Source: Trichobilharzia regenti (taxonomy: Eukaryota; Platyhelminthes; Trematoda; Strigeidida; Schistosomatidae). Taken from it: a stretch of DNA of 64,000 nt. The stretch's first letter is position 1. Each line of letters starts with the position of its first letter. The notes below the pieces were generated by a model. It searched no databases and was not told where the DNA came from. It saw only the letters and a program-made list of their open reading frames with translations. The DNA is taken from positions 69,701,668 through 69,765,667 of the forward strand of contig OX235270.1 of the NCBI GenBank assembly GCA_944472135.2, in the 5' to 3' direction. Positions 36,190 through 48,135 of the stretch are shown here, piece after piece. The position numbers and the translations under genes are program-made.

Positions 36190-36932
36190 CGGACATTTTA
36201 TTATATCAATATTCAGGGAGAAAACCCACTCCAATAAATATTTAGACTTAGGATCATCACACGCCATCAGCGCAAAATAATCAGTTGTTTCAAATCTTCT
36301 TCTTTGATAATGGATGAGAAAGAAAAAGAAGAAGAAATATCAAACATTACTGAGATTCTCAAGCAAAACAACTACCCAAAGAACTTCATCAAGAAAATCA
36401 ACGTTGACATTAAGTATGATTGAAAACGTATTCCGAAAATATGGGCCTCAACAATTATCGTTCCACATAGAGCAGAGACGTCAGACAATTTCAGAAGGGT
36501 ACTCGATGAGCTCGACATAATTTTCTTTAAAACATCAGACACACTGCTAATCAAACTTCTCAATATAATAGACCAAATCCAAAAGATTCGCTATCTAATT
36601 GTGTCTACGAAATGATATGCTTGAAATGTGATGCAATATACATCGGACAAACATCGCGAGAAATCAAAATTACAAGAGATGGACATTGTGGAGCATCTAA
36701 TCGACCATTAAGAAATCCAGTTGAACTAGAAAAGCCTGTAAAATCATCAGCCATAGGAGGTCTACACGCTATAAAATCAGGTCACAAAATTGATTTTAAC
36801 ATTATTGAAATATTCCACAAAAATTGCAGAAATCATAAAGGACGCCTAATATCAGAAGCACCTCATATCAAATTGAATCCAAATTTTCTGAATAGGAATG
36901 ATGGACTGAAACAGAATTTGACCTGGTTATAA
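36190..36932 (+). pseudogene. Penelope-like element: RT end, linker and GIY-YIG endonuclease
   Basis: Near 36205-36270, across a frame change, the sequence reads as RKPTHSNKYLDLGSSHAIS, the conserved end of PLE reverse transcriptases. Then comes a linker with ILKQNNYPKNFIKKIN near 36355-36403. The open frame 36612-36932 carries MICLKCDAIYIGQTSREIK with paired Cys and the YIG box, an Arg and an H at the expected spacing (ITRDGHCGASNRP), then AIKSGHKIDFNIIEIF and RLISEAPHIKLNPNFLNR, which has the catalytic-type Glu. This is the second half of a PLE protein. Several stops interrupt it, and it lies between inverted repeats, as in the copies at 26.9 kb and 51.1 kb. Confidence 0.85.
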
Positions 36933-37124
36933 AGTCCCCCTCCCCCATGAAATGACCAAATCAACACGAATGTGATAAGCAGTTTCATTATGTAAACACA
37001 TGCTGTTTTTATAATTTTATACACTCATCAAATCTAACAAACTACACCTGGTTTTGTTATCTTTACCAGTTGGCCAACATGACAGCGCAAAAATGCTCCC
37101 ATGCTGATGGACGATGATTAGGTT

Positions 37125-37245
37125 GTTATATATATGCTGAGATTTTGTAAATTCTGGTTTAATAATACCTTGACAAAGCTATCAGCAGCACTAGATAGTG
37201 AAACGTCAGTAAAAACAATATCGTTTTGTTTTTCATACATTTACA
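37125..37245. repeat. Right inverted repeat of a Penelope-like element
   Basis: Pairs with 35985-36110 on the opposite strand. Confidence 0.85.
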
Positions 37246-37789
37246 TAAAGGAAGTTAAGGCACTCATGCATAACTCAACCCCACCTCTTACAGTTTCTCA
37301 ACTGTTGCATCATATGTAATCTTCACCATTATTCTTTCCTGGATTGCTTAAAAAGACTACGTCATACTTCGTAGGACTCTGAAGACTGTCAATAGGGCCA
37401 TTGGTATTCCATTGGGTGATATCATTGACATCGTCACTGATAGGCATTTGATTTCATGCAAAAAATTTGCTAAAGGAATTTCATCAAGCTGTGAACATCC
37501 ACTTTACCAGCAGCTTTCACCTTGCGTCTCTTCAGGTAAAACAAGAAGTCATTTCTAAAAATTTCACTATACCATATTCGGCACGTATTTTATGTTATCA
37601 AAATAATGTCAGGGACGAACTAACCAACTTCCTTTGCACTTGTAAATAAACCATTTTCTCCATACTTATTCGACCAAGCTTTATTGTTATTGTCCTTTTT
37701 ATATTTATAGTGCTCTCATTTCGTTTGTTTACCTTTTCATAAGTGTAAACATCCTTCAAGCTCCTTGATGATTTAAGTGTTGGTTTGTA

Positions 37790-37960
37790 GGGATCTCAGT
37801 GGCTTAATGGTATACGAGCTCACCTTGTAACCGGAAGGTCCTGGGTTCGAATCCCGGCGGGTGCGTACTGCTGAAGAGTCCCAAACTAGGACGAAACAGC
37901 TGTCCAGTACTCCCAGGTTTTCCAATGGTTCTCTAACTAATGTCAGCTCATGATGAAATC
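37790..37960 (+). mobile_element. Family C tRNA-headed repeat with intact hammerhead
   Basis: The tRNA-like head spans about 37791-37865, with A-box-like gtggcttaatgg at 37799-37810 and a perfect B-box ggttcgaatcc at 37844-37854. A hammerhead ribozyme follows at once, and then the conserved flank ccaatggttctctaac. Pol III transcription from the internal boxes is inferred, giving an RNA with a self-cleaving 3' part. Confidence 0.82.
37865..37910 (+). ncRNA. Hammerhead ribozyme, type I, intact core
   Basis: Stem I pairs GTACTG (37865-37870) perfectly with CAGTAC (37905-37910). The core is CTGAAGA (37871-37877), which fits CUGANGA. Stem II is GTCC/GGAC closing a short loop. GAAA is at 37893-37896. 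Stem III is very short (AC with GT, loop AGCT), as in the schistosome and PLE-type hammerheads. The predicted cut is after the C at 37904, in the triplet GTC. Every invariant base is present. Confidence 0.85.
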
Positions 37961-37999
37961 CTGAAACTCCTTAATGATTGTTATTTTCTGTTTTTCTCG

Positions 38000-38870
38000 T
38001 CACTGTGCTATGCCATGAGATTCGATACTCCATAACACGCCGAAATGTTCATTCTTTATCAACAATACTGTTTAAAATAAATCCACTGTTATTATTAGCA
38101 TTATTACTATAGTTATCACTCTCATTTTATACTTTGTAGATTTTTGTCGTCATTCCTACTGTGAATATGGACAGGTTCCTGTGGTTAGTTTTATCTATAT
38201 TTTAAGTAAATCAGATGCAATATTGTGGCAAAAGCTGAGAATTTCATTCTGAATTATAAGTACTGTTTTCTGAATAAAGCATTATGATTTTTATTAAAAA
38301 CTAAATTGACTCCACAACGCTGTTTATTTTAGCGTCAGCAAACAGGTAAAATTCAGAATTCTCCATGATGTTTAGGTTCAAAACTAAGTAGGTTATCTAC
38401 TTTCTATCTAAATATCTACTTTCACCACTCGAAGGCCTGTTTCACTGATTCCCAAATGAAGGTCTGTAGTAGTATAAAACAAGTTAGGCGAAAGTCACAC
38501 TTGTCATTAATATAAAGGAAATCGTTATTTAGTCGAAGATTATGAATTTATCTGAAAACTGGGTCCCTTTTCCCCGCATGATTTTCGGAGTTATCTGAAT
38601 GTTCCCTCACAGAACAATTCCAATTGATAAAAGCACACAGTGATACTGTTGTATATACTGATGACGTAATTAGGATGATTTACTCCCCTTAATCATGGTA
38701 GACATATGATGGAATTACACCATCACAGTCGCCCAATTCTACTCTTATATTAACAGAAAGTCATAAATAAGTCTTCCTGGTTGAGTATCTCTTATCCAAC
38801 TCTAGTAGTGGACACTTTTAAAGAAAACCAAAACCTTCAGGTTTTGTCTGGTTTATATATTTATTATTTG
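38000..38870. other. No gene recognised
   Basis: AT-rich spacer between two SINE-type repeats. Confidence 0.5.
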
Positions 38871-38873
38871 TTT

Positions 38874-39092
38874 TATTCCTTCACGTACCCAGTGGAATAT
38901 AGGGCTTCAAGCTGGAGCTTCGAAGTTTCGGTAGCAGTGGTATTTATTTTTACGGGATGGGATCTCTAGCCCCATGCCCAATTTTCCTTCTTTACCAGTC
39001 TTATTACTGGCTTAGCGAGTGCATCGGCTGGGAATCGAACCCGGAACCACATGTGTGGTCGGCGAGCATTCCACCACTGTGCTATCCGGTCT
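38874..39092 (-). repeat. tRNA-derived SINE, family A
   Basis: Minus-strand copy: tRNA-like head (gggttcgattcc as B-box), body resembling the RTE 5' leader (gtaaagaaggaaaattgggc), then ccctatattccactgggtac, which is the RTE 3' end motif. Confidence 0.85.
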
Positions 39093-40362
39093 AATGAACC
39101 ATACTGTGTTCGACACAGTCTCTGAAGATCACGAAGATCGTGTGTGTGTGTGCATAACAACGTGGTGTCCTAGAATACCACCAAAGAAACTAGTCCCACT
39201 GTTGTACTTACATAATTCTGATTGATTATGGAGTGCCTCCTAAGCTCACTTACTACATACACATTGCTAGAAAGTGAGCATCATATTCACTCATTCACAA
39301 CAAACCGCTTCACAAGACAGTCTAAGTGAATGTTATGAAGCAAACTAGTAGAATAGTTAACATTATTTGAAGATCTTTCCAAGCAGTAGAGTGGAAATAT
39401 GAAATTTCTTCATCTGAAAAATTTATTTTATCTGAATAAATGGAAGAGGTAAAATATTTTCTGGTAAGACACTATTATTATAAATATACATTATAATAAT
39501 TAACAAATATCACAACAAGGCATAAATAAATATTGCGTCAGAATAGAAACAAAAAATTGGGGAAGAGATAAGTCAATTTTCAGCAGCTCACAAGATTATT
39601 TAAAGGTTCAACTGAATGGAATAGCATATCAAATTAAATTTTAAAGTTAAAATGACAGCCTGGAGATAAACAAATCACTTCTTCCTTTATTTCAATGAAA
39701 AAACAACAAAACAAATGAAAGCAAGCGGAACAAATGAACAATGAGACATAATTATTTGGGGAAAGTAAGCAGACAAGAATGTTATTTTAATAGACAGTCA
39801 ATTTGGAGACTATCTAATCTAGTAGAAGGCATATATTTAAGTAGTCAATTATTTCGTGATTTTCTCCCACCCACCCCTGCACTCTTCTTTTGACTACTGA
39901 CAATCATTTTTAATTAGAAACAACTAACGATACAAAAAAAGTAAGTAAAGTGACTTGAAAACACAAAAACGCAATAAGAATGTATTATTAAGCAACGATA
40001 GAATGTGAAGCTTGCTTCATAACTTAAAATTCAAAGAAAAGAACTATGAAATATTAAAAATATGTTTAACAGAGGTGAATAACAATCGTATTTAGGAGAG
40101 AACAAATGACTAAAATAGATAACAGACACAACAACAACAACAACAAAGGCATTAGTAACAAATCACTATGATATTTTTTTATGTATAAAAGTTGTAGATT
40201 TACGCAAGTGAATTCAGAGATTACAAATACTATTTTTTCAGTAGGTTCATGTGAGACAATTATCTAAAATATATATATATATATATACTTTATCATCTAG
40301 TCTTTTAAACTGGAACTCTGTTTACTTCATGAAAGAACACTAGTTTACTATAGTAAAGTGTG
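39093..40362. other. Probable 3' flank of the glutamate receptor gene
   Basis: No ORF of note. An AT tract is at 40268-40287. AATAAA sequences on the minus strand (for example TTTATT near 39684) could serve as polyadenylation signals, but none stands out. Confidence 0.4.
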
Positions 40363-40914
40363 TTATACACTTGAAATTATATTTGAATTAATATTACTAA
40401 TTTTAACAGCATGATTTACACCTCTTCTGAATTTGTCACTGTCCACATAATAATCATTATCAACTTTACCGTCTTGTTTGTCATCAACAACGTTGACTTT
40501 ATTGCACCTTGAACTGCAGTGATAAGCGGTTATGCAGACATTTTCATTGAAATGATTGAAATTATTGCTGGTGTAAAAATCAAAACTCGCTGGTGTATCA
40601 CTAAAAGCATTGTCACCGTTACTACAGTCAATGGCTTTACGTTTACGACAAGTGTTCGTTTTAGTGATGAATGAATCATCATCGACATTACATTGTTCTG
40701 CTTTAGTATTTACTGACAGGTCACTTTTATTACTGACACATTCTTTATGACTAGAGTTATTTTGCGAATAGGCAGTAGGGGAATGTAACTGATCTTTCAT
40801 TTCTTCTTCTTCTTCTTCAACGGATTGTTTATTAGTATCCTCAGAAGATATACTCTTATAGCAAAACCTCATTTGCTGATTTGGTGCCTTCAAAGACCTT
40901 TCATTTTTTCGACG
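40363..40914 (-). CDS. Nmdar1: GluN1-like NMDA receptor subunit, C-terminal tail exon
   Basis: A strong acceptor (ttatgcatttttcag) precedes CGT at 40914. The exon reads 183 codons to a stop and would join in phase 0 to the M4 exon ending at 43873, giving WRDAVH followed by RRKNERSL. Basic residues just after that point are usual in GluN1 tails. The rest is polar and low complexity: an acidic run (EEEEEE) near exon residue 35, a Cys/Ser/Asn-rich middle and KTNTCRKRKA. It ends in NIISSV. The last residues S-S-V fit a class I PDZ ligand, which in other animals ties the receptor to synaptic scaffolds. The open frame continues 37 codons past the acceptor with a hydrophobic stretch, but this is intronic if the splice is right. 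The linkage is inference from phase and position. Confidence 0.62.
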   Translation of the reverse strand, partial: RRKNERSLKAPNQQMRFCYKSISSEDTNKQSVEEEEEEMKDQLHSPTAYSQNNSSHKECVSNKSDLSVNTKAEQCNVDDDSFITKTNTCRKRKAIDCSNGDNAFSDTPASFDFYTSNNFNHFNENVCITAYHCSSRCNKVNVVDDKQDGKVDNDYYVDSDKFRRGVNHAVKISNINSNIISSV

Positions 40915-42220
40915 CTGAAAAATGCATAAAAGCAAAAATGACGTAATAAATAACGAAATCGAGCTACAAAAAACACACAAGCTCATGTTCGCAGTCACTT
41001 GTTGTCTGAATGATGCACAGTGCATAGGGTAGAGTAGGTCAAGAATAATGAAATTATTAACTACGACTGTGTAAATAATAACGGTTATTTTCAGCCATTA
41101 GTTAATTATTGTTACACCGAATAAACAGATAGTTTTTTTCTAAGTTAATGAATAATATAAAGCGAATCTTACCCATCTCAATCATTCAACCACTTGATAC
41201 TAGGAGATAAGCAGTAACTGACAAAGCTCCTAGGTCTTTTGATTGATGAAGATGCGTTCAAGTATAGTATTTGTTATTGAAGATGGTGAGTACTGATGTG
41301 AACAGCTCAATAGTGGGTTTTCTTTTCAGCATCACTGAGGGACTAGTGCTTAGTTTGCAGGGGAAAGGGTGACTGCACAAATTCGTAAATACGCCTTGCT
41401 GATAAGACAAAAACACACAGCCTAAACCTATGGATCTTTACAAGCTAATATGACATTCATACTTGAATGACTTACAACGTACAGTGGTTTCACACTACCT
41501 GCCTTAGAGACGATATTATATATCTAATCAGTAGATTTTCTCAACTCACTCAAGACAATTACGTTAAGTAGCATCCGGTGACACAGTCATTCACTAGAAA
41601 TGATTTTCTACCTTTATTTTCAATAGAACTCACACACTTGGTAAGTGTGAATTACAATTTTCTCTCCGGATGCTTTGAAATGTGTGCAATTCAAGTCTAA
41701 TCCAGAGGATAAATGGCATCGTACGATTGCCATACGATCTAACTTAATCAAATATTTGTCCCAAAAGGAACACTATAGCTCACTGGGAATGTAGATACAT
41801 CCGGTTTATGAGTCCTGAATAGGATGAAATGTGTTTCTTAGATTCGAATGCTAGCCATGGCTAATTAAATATTATCGGTTTTAAACTATCACTGTTACCT
41901 AATATGATAGCGTATGATGGTAACATATCAACACTGAACATACGTTAGCACATTACAACAAATAATCTTATCCGTCAAAGATTTCGCCTTATGGGATTGC
42001 ATAAACATTATTTCACATTAAAGTTTAGACATTAAAACAACACGGGTGTTAACTTAATGCGCTGTTATTGCGTTTTTCTCCTTCAACTAATATCAGTAGA
42101 TAACCTTATGTAATTTCTCAATAAAAATAAGCTAGAGGATAGAAATAACGATCATTTTACTTCCTTGGGATTTAAACTTTAAATATCCGAAAATGAGGAG
42201 GTTTGTTTGTTCATTTTTTT

Positions 42221-42407
42221 TGATTGCAGATTGGTTCCACACAATACCTTGTCTTTAGTAGAAGTAAGGAATTTTCAGCGTGTGATATCAGTAGCCCAAA
42301 TTTTGCAGGCCGACCGTTGATACCGGGTGTGCGTCGGCAGGAGATCGAATCCGGGACCATATTCATGGTCAGAGAGAGTCCTAACCACTGTGCCACCGAC
42401 GCACAGT
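42221..42407 (-). repeat. tRNA-derived SINE, family B
   Basis: Minus-strand copy with head gcgtcggtggcacagtgg, degraded B-box gattcgatctc and family B body ending in gtgtggaaccaatctgcaat. Confidence 0.83.
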
Positions 42408-42833
42408 TAAGTAGATTATACTAATCCATAAAAAGGCTGACTGTTGAATGTTTAATCTGAATGGGAGGTTTCTTATGACACTGTGGCACATTTTACTGCG
42501 AATAATTTGTATCAGTTCTCGCACCACCCATCAAATAAAACTGACTGATGGAATGAATTACTGTCCCAACTGAGAAGGTAACTTAAACAGATCGAAAGTT
42601 ATTCCATTTCAGCCTGAAAAACTGACAAGTGATTGAACATATCTCTCTTATAATCTTTATTACATGAAAAGACAAAAAATGATGCTGACCAAAATCTCAA
42701 TCATACTTAAGAAACTATATATTTTTATGTTCTAGGATAGGTCGTATTTGTGACACTGTGTTCTTGAGGAATATAGTTTCGGTGTTTGTTTGCAGGTTTT
42801 CATCATTGACTGACATCGTTTAGAGACCCGGTG

Positions 42834-43425
42834 GAAAACCTGGAAGTACTGGACGTCTCTTTCATCCTAGTTCAAAACTCTCCACCAGTACACACCGGAG
42901 TGTGAAACCGGGACCTCCGGTTACAAGGCAAGCTCGCAGACCTCTGAGACCTGATCCAATGGTCCATGAATTGCTACTTTTCTAATTCATCATACAGCAC
43001 AACCGACACTGGCCACTGTCATCGCTGACAAGTAATTTGCCTCACACCCAACCTCTTATCACGACTGGCAACGATAACTGCCTGAGTTATTAGGTAACTA
43101 GTAAGCATCGGATTGACATTCAGGTGTTGATTTGCAGGAATCGCAATGCTTACAGGATTTCATTATCAGCTGACCCCGGTGGCTGTGTACAAATACTCGC
43201 CGATGACATTCGCTAGTGGCAGTGCCATATCATGAATTGGCAGAAGTTGGTGGTCTACGAGCTTGCCTTGTAAGCAGTAAGTCCTTGGTTCTTTACTGGG
43301 TTTGAAACTCAGTAGGCGCGTACTGCTAAAAAGATTCGAACTAGGACGAAACAGGTGTCCAATACCCTCAAGTTTTCTAGTGGTTCTCTAGCCGATGTCA
43401 TTTCACGATGAAATATAATTTCACT
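42834..43425. repeat. Head-to-head pair of family C repeats with decayed hammerheads
   Basis: A minus copy (42834-43140) meets a plus copy (43141-43425). Each has a tRNA-like head and a decayed hammerhead. The plus copy has CTAAAAA where CTGANGA is required but keeps ggacgaaac. The minus copy has lost the core yet keeps both halves of stem I (gtactg and cagtac). Neither should cleave. Confidence 0.72.
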
Positions 43426-43872
43426 GTGTGCTTCTCTGTGAACTATTTCTCAAACGTACCGAATTGTATCTTAGACAACTAGGTATTCAAGACATCGTCT
43501 CCACTTTTCAATTATTTGTTAGCAGATCACTGTATCTCAGTAGAACTTATTCGTTGTTCATCAACAGGAAGACTAAGCAGTAATTCAGCCTACATTTTGC
43601 ATACTTGTAAAATGAAGAAAGCATTTTCCAATAGTTAAAAACAATCATAATTATTTGGCTAATTGTAAGTAGTCAAACTTATATCGACCCTTTCGAAACA
43701 ACTGAACACCTATTTCGTCATTCTGCAACAAGATACGGTTTTGGCGTATGAAAACTGTTAAAGCACAAGACTAATTTAAAAAGTGTCGGCAATGAAATAT
43801 CTTTTATTCTATTAAATCTTAAAAAAGTAAACTAATTCATACATACATAAACTTGAAATAATTGCCACCTAC

Positions 43873-44123
43873 ATGCACAGCATCACGCCATTGTTGCACT
43901 GCAGCAGTTGATAACTCAATTCTTTTCTTCTTCTCACCTTTACGTTTAACACATAGGACTTCAACAAAGGTCAAAACAACGCCTGCCACCAGACCCATAC
44001 CAATCATAATGAACACACCAGCCATATTAGTTAAGCCAAGTGTTGCAGGACTTGACTCAGTTCTTTCACAGTTATTCGATTTTAAATGAATCCATGCTGT
44101 ATCTAGCGTCTCCATTATACCTC
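43873..44123 (-). CDS. Nmdar1: GluN1-like NMDA receptor subunit, M4 exon
   Basis: Begins with GA after acceptor gaacaacag, completing an Arg codon from the previous exon, and reads GIMETLDTAWIHLKSNNC. The Cys here pairs in GluN1 with a Cys in the preceding exon (SLDCELI). PATLGLTNMAGVFIMIGM is the strongly conserved entry to M4 (compare NMAGVF in other GluN1 proteins). The membrane helix runs to VVLTFVEVL. The juxtamembrane region KRKGEKKKRIELSTAAVQQW matches the C0 segment, which binds calmodulin in vertebrates. The exon ends at WRDAVH with donor gtaggt. If that donor is skipped, the frame runs 11 residues more and stops at 43837, a possible alternative short tail. Homology to GluN1 rather than to AMPA or kainate receptors is clear. 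Confidence 0.9.
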
Positions 44124-45109
44124 CTGTTGTTCATATATTAAATGGAAATAAAATACAATAAAAAGTGTGTTCGGCTCAGAACACCAATATAAAGCGTAGA
44201 AGATACCAGCTGATAAATCTTGCTTAAATCTTGTGGTGTCTTCATACTGACAGGGAAATTCTTGTATTTGACAATTTAAAGACTGAATTCTAAAGTAAGT
44301 GTACACATTATAAGCTCACAGATGACAAGTGATCAGACAAATAGCAAGGTGGGAAAGTGGTTCAATTCAGTGTCATATGAAACTGAATCGCTGATAAACT
44401 GTGTAAAGACAAAACTGCAGATTCAAGACAAAATGGAAATGTTTGATTTGAATGCTGACTATATCAAAGTGTACTCTAGAAATCTATATAGATCATAACA
44501 ACCTAAGAGAGGACTCAATTGATGCCTAATGTTATTTGTAACAGACAAAATCCTAAGAAACAAAATGACTAGATACGTTGGAGAATATAATTAATTCAAT
44601 TTTTGAATAAAGCATAAACAACGGTTGATGTCGTCTTATTTCGTCGGCTTCTCGTCAAGCACATAAAACCAAGAAAAGCTTTTTTTTAAATTATGTACAT
44701 GTACAGAGGACTTTTCACCTTATTAACAGAAATAACGTGCTGTCGACTAACATAAGACTTCAGAACTAATAAAATGTGCTCAGAAGTTATCATATCAGTA
44801 TGTCTGATATTCAGAAGGTTCAGGTTATTTCTTTTTTATAAGTTTGGAATCATTGAGAAAGGAGTGGCGTAATCAAGACGAAAAGAAATGAATAAGCTGG
44901 TGGTAATTAACTGATGATTCCTACAAATGAAAAGCAAATAATAATAAACTAACAGAGAACAGGTCAAAGTAGAACACTATGTCATCAAATAGAAAGAAAA
45001 GCTAAAAAATCAAGTTAACAGAGCAAAGAAAGACTGATAAATGCTTCATTTCTTACTGATGATGTGATACAAACGTTTTTGTCCTCATAAACAATCGACT
45101 ATTCTTAAT

Positions 45110-45490
45110 TCATTTTTATTTTCGGGTCGATAGATTGGACCGAAGTGTCCGGCCTCTGTTCACTTGTTGGCTCCTAGCACGGACGTTTCGACAATGTCTG
45201 ATGATTAACTTGAAGTAATTTGGTGGATAAGGATTATCAGTGGAATCAAGGATCCTTATTTCGTCCTACTTGGGACTCGTCAGCTGGATTTACCTAAATT
45301 TTCAGCGACTGATGGTGTTAACAATGAAACTCGATCCCAGTATCCAAAGTTTTAGGTACCATAGTTACTGGGTTCTAGTCTCAATGATAACACCATCGAT
45401 CAATGGAAATGCTGATAAATCCAGCTGGTAAGTCCCAAGTAAGACGAAATGCACATCTTTGGTTCCACACTGCTAGTCATCATCTACTAA
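45110..45490. repeat. Inverted pair of Sm-alpha-like hammerhead repeats
   Basis: A minus-strand hammerhead at 45300-45235 keeps CTGACGA, GTCC/GGAC and GAAA, with one mismatch in stem I (AATCCAG against CTTGATT). A plus-strand copy at 45411-45470 has CTGGTAA in place of the core and is dead. The sequence at 45120-45150 (gattggaccgaagtg) is shared with the repeat at 50.7 kb and 52.6 kb. Confidence 0.75.
45236..45300 (-). ncRNA. Hammerhead ribozyme, core intact, stem I imperfect
   Basis: On the minus strand: AATCCAG, CTGACGA, stem II GTCC/GGAC, GAAA, a minimal stem III (AT with AT) and the cleavage triplet ATC. Stem I carries one mismatch. Activity is possible but less certain than for the copies at 37.9 and 50.9 kb. 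Confidence 0.55.
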
Positions 45491-45499
45491 ATTACTTCA

Positions 45500-48135
45500 G
45501 TCCAAAATATCTCTCGAGTTTAGAGTTATTGTTTTTATTAATTTGTATTGGCCTAATTTTTCATTTTGCACTTAAAGATGACACAAAATAAGATAGTTTG
45601 TTGACTGAGACCACAAAAACACTTCATTCTTTGGTAGGATTTTTCAACAACGTTTTCTTATTTCAACTGCAGATTACTAGATACATTCAACATTTAATCA
45701 AGGTAAAAATTACTGACGAGATTGCAAATAACCTTATCTTAGCAGGGAAAAAAGATTAAATGGAAACTAGTTTCACTCATGTGCTACAGAAGAGGACACT
45801 GATGAACGCGTACAATCATTTCAATATATGAGAAATTAACTAGGGTTTTCAGTGTATTGGTGAGAAGGGAATCTGTTCAATGGTAGAAAAGGTACGTGAT
45901 TTTTGTGAAACCTAGGCGTTCTACTGAGTTTTAATCCATATATAGGTTCATATATCCGTTAAGTTTGAAATACGGTTAAACAGATATGTACTGATTTCAC
46001 TCCTTTGTCAGATAAACTCTTATTTAATCAGTTCGAGTTCCCAAAGGTAGGGTATGAACAGAAAAGTTGGATTTTGTCATTCAAATAACACAGGTTTAAA
46101 TTATACATATATATATATATATATAATTAAAACCGAATGAAATTCAGAATATTCAGTCAACACTGTTGAAATAAAAATTGTTCACAGGAACGACTGCTCC
46201 ACACCGACTTCACACTTGCAAGCACCAAAAGGGTAGGTAGCATTCAATAGGTTCACGTACTGTCTGCGAGATGAGGACTTGTATTGTGATGAGAGCTGTG
46301 TGCAAGTCAAAACTATAGATAACAACTTACTTCACTGCTCACGTCTTGAATCGGGGTCATGAGAAAAACAATAACAAAGCTTATTCTTTAGGAACTCAAA
46401 AACCAGTTACAGCAGACTTAAAGTGTGCAAATACGATTCGCAGATATATGGCTTAACTTTGTAAGCATCGGTCATAAGCAGTACGGAATAAACTTCAGCA
46501 AGAAAAAAACAGCTTTCAGTAACGTCAATAATAATGTACAAAAAATCTATGAGCACATCCTAATTTTCTCAATAAACGATCTGTTGCCTGACCCATGTCT
46601 TCTGTCGTTGCAGTATTTTTGGAGTCACACCACTGAGCTATTTATGCCATACCCAACTACATGTTGTACACAAATTAGTGGCTAGCGATAATGCACATCG
46701 ATACTTATTATATGAGATTTTAATATGTTTAGTGGGGTAACTAATATGAGATGATCCTCCCACTATAACCCAGCCCTTTTTATTGCCTTTTGACTTGGTG
46801 TGGCATTGGAAATGATCGAAATACCATGTAAGGTGTTTGCATACTTAGAACGGAGGACGGTTTTCACAGGTATACACTTTTATATTATCATAATGGCTTG
46901 TAATATAGCAACTGCCACAGTTTTAACGGTGTAAACAAACTGAAGGATAAAACCATCATGTAATAAATGTTTATTTTAAATATGTCCTAGTGTTTTATTG
47001 ACATTAGTCTGTTATACAACTATGTGCACAACAAGCATGCGTACGTAGATATAGTTAGAGTACGGAGAAATAAAAACACCTTTTTCTCCTTACTATGTAT
47101 CTACTTTTCCTTATTCTAGATACAAGATTCACATTCATTGTTTAATGTAAATTTCAACGATAAAATAAAATGACAAAAACAATATGCTGTAGGAAATATA
47201 TATGAGGAGGTGGTACACAACCACAGTGGAATGCATGCGTTAAGAACTAGAAGGAAAGAGAAATATTTCGAAGCAGAAGAGACCTTATTATGAACTTACT
47301 ATATACGCAAACATACACATATACAAAAGAAATGAAGGAAAGATATTTTTCAAGTTCTATCTTTCCCTGCCTCTTCACTAGATATCAGTGAATTGAAAAT
47401 AGAACGATGTGAATGATATGTAGTTCTGAGTTTACATATTGTAACTGTACTATAAAAATAATAAGCCGTTCAGCTGTTTCACTGACAATTAATGTAGACT
47501 AATGGCTTTTTCGCCTTGTCTGTTTTTCAATTATAAGATGTATATGATATAAGGTTGGTCAAATGTTAGTATGTGACCAAAAGCATAGCCAAAAATGATG
47601 GTTTAACATTATTTTAAAAGATATCATAAAAACAACATTTAATCGTATAAGGGTCACTGTAGCCACTGTTGTATAAAACTAGATTGCTGAGAAATAACAA
47701 GTTGTTTTATTGCCCGATCGTCAGTGACCGAGTTCTACTAAAAATGATGATAACTGTGCTGCGTATTTTTCGATGAATTTCTGGTGATGCGGCGAAATTT
47801 GCAGGAATTCATTTATCTAAGTTTTGTCATCTTTTTTTACCACTTACAAGAGAACTGTAACTGGATACCTAGAGAATTTATACCACCTGAAGGATTTTAA
47901 CTTGTATCAAGCAACTTAAATTGTGATTTGTGTTCTGAATGACTAAGTTTGCTACACTTATAAGTGCTTGAAGATTAACCAGAGGTATACTGTCGAATTT
48001 GTTGATAGAAAAGCTCAAAATCCTAGAACTAGTGGTGAACACTCTGTGTAAATAAATAAAATTATTCCCGAACACATAATTGTAGTTAAAAAGTAATTTA
48101 CATTCTGAAGCATACAAATGAGTTTTCAAGAGTTG
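45500..48135. other. Intronic sequence, no gene recognised
   Basis: AT-rich DNA with an AT tract at 46105-46125. Confidence 0.45.

Larger units (their letters stand above)
40915..43872 (-). other. Intron of the GluN1-like gene
   Basis: About 3 kb with donor gtaggt at 43872 and acceptor tttttcag at 40915. It contains a family B SINE and a head-to-head pair of family C repeats. Confidence 0.55.

Noticed and set aside
37790..37865. Functional tRNA gene
   Set aside because: The A and B boxes are good but the arms do not fold as a full cloverleaf and the unit is a repeat with a ribozyme attached.
40915..41025. N-terminal hydrophobic part of the 220-codon ORF as a signal anchor
   Set aside because: A strong acceptor at 40915 and phase agreement with the GluN1 M4 exon make this stretch intronic; a separate single-pass protein remains a less likely alternative.
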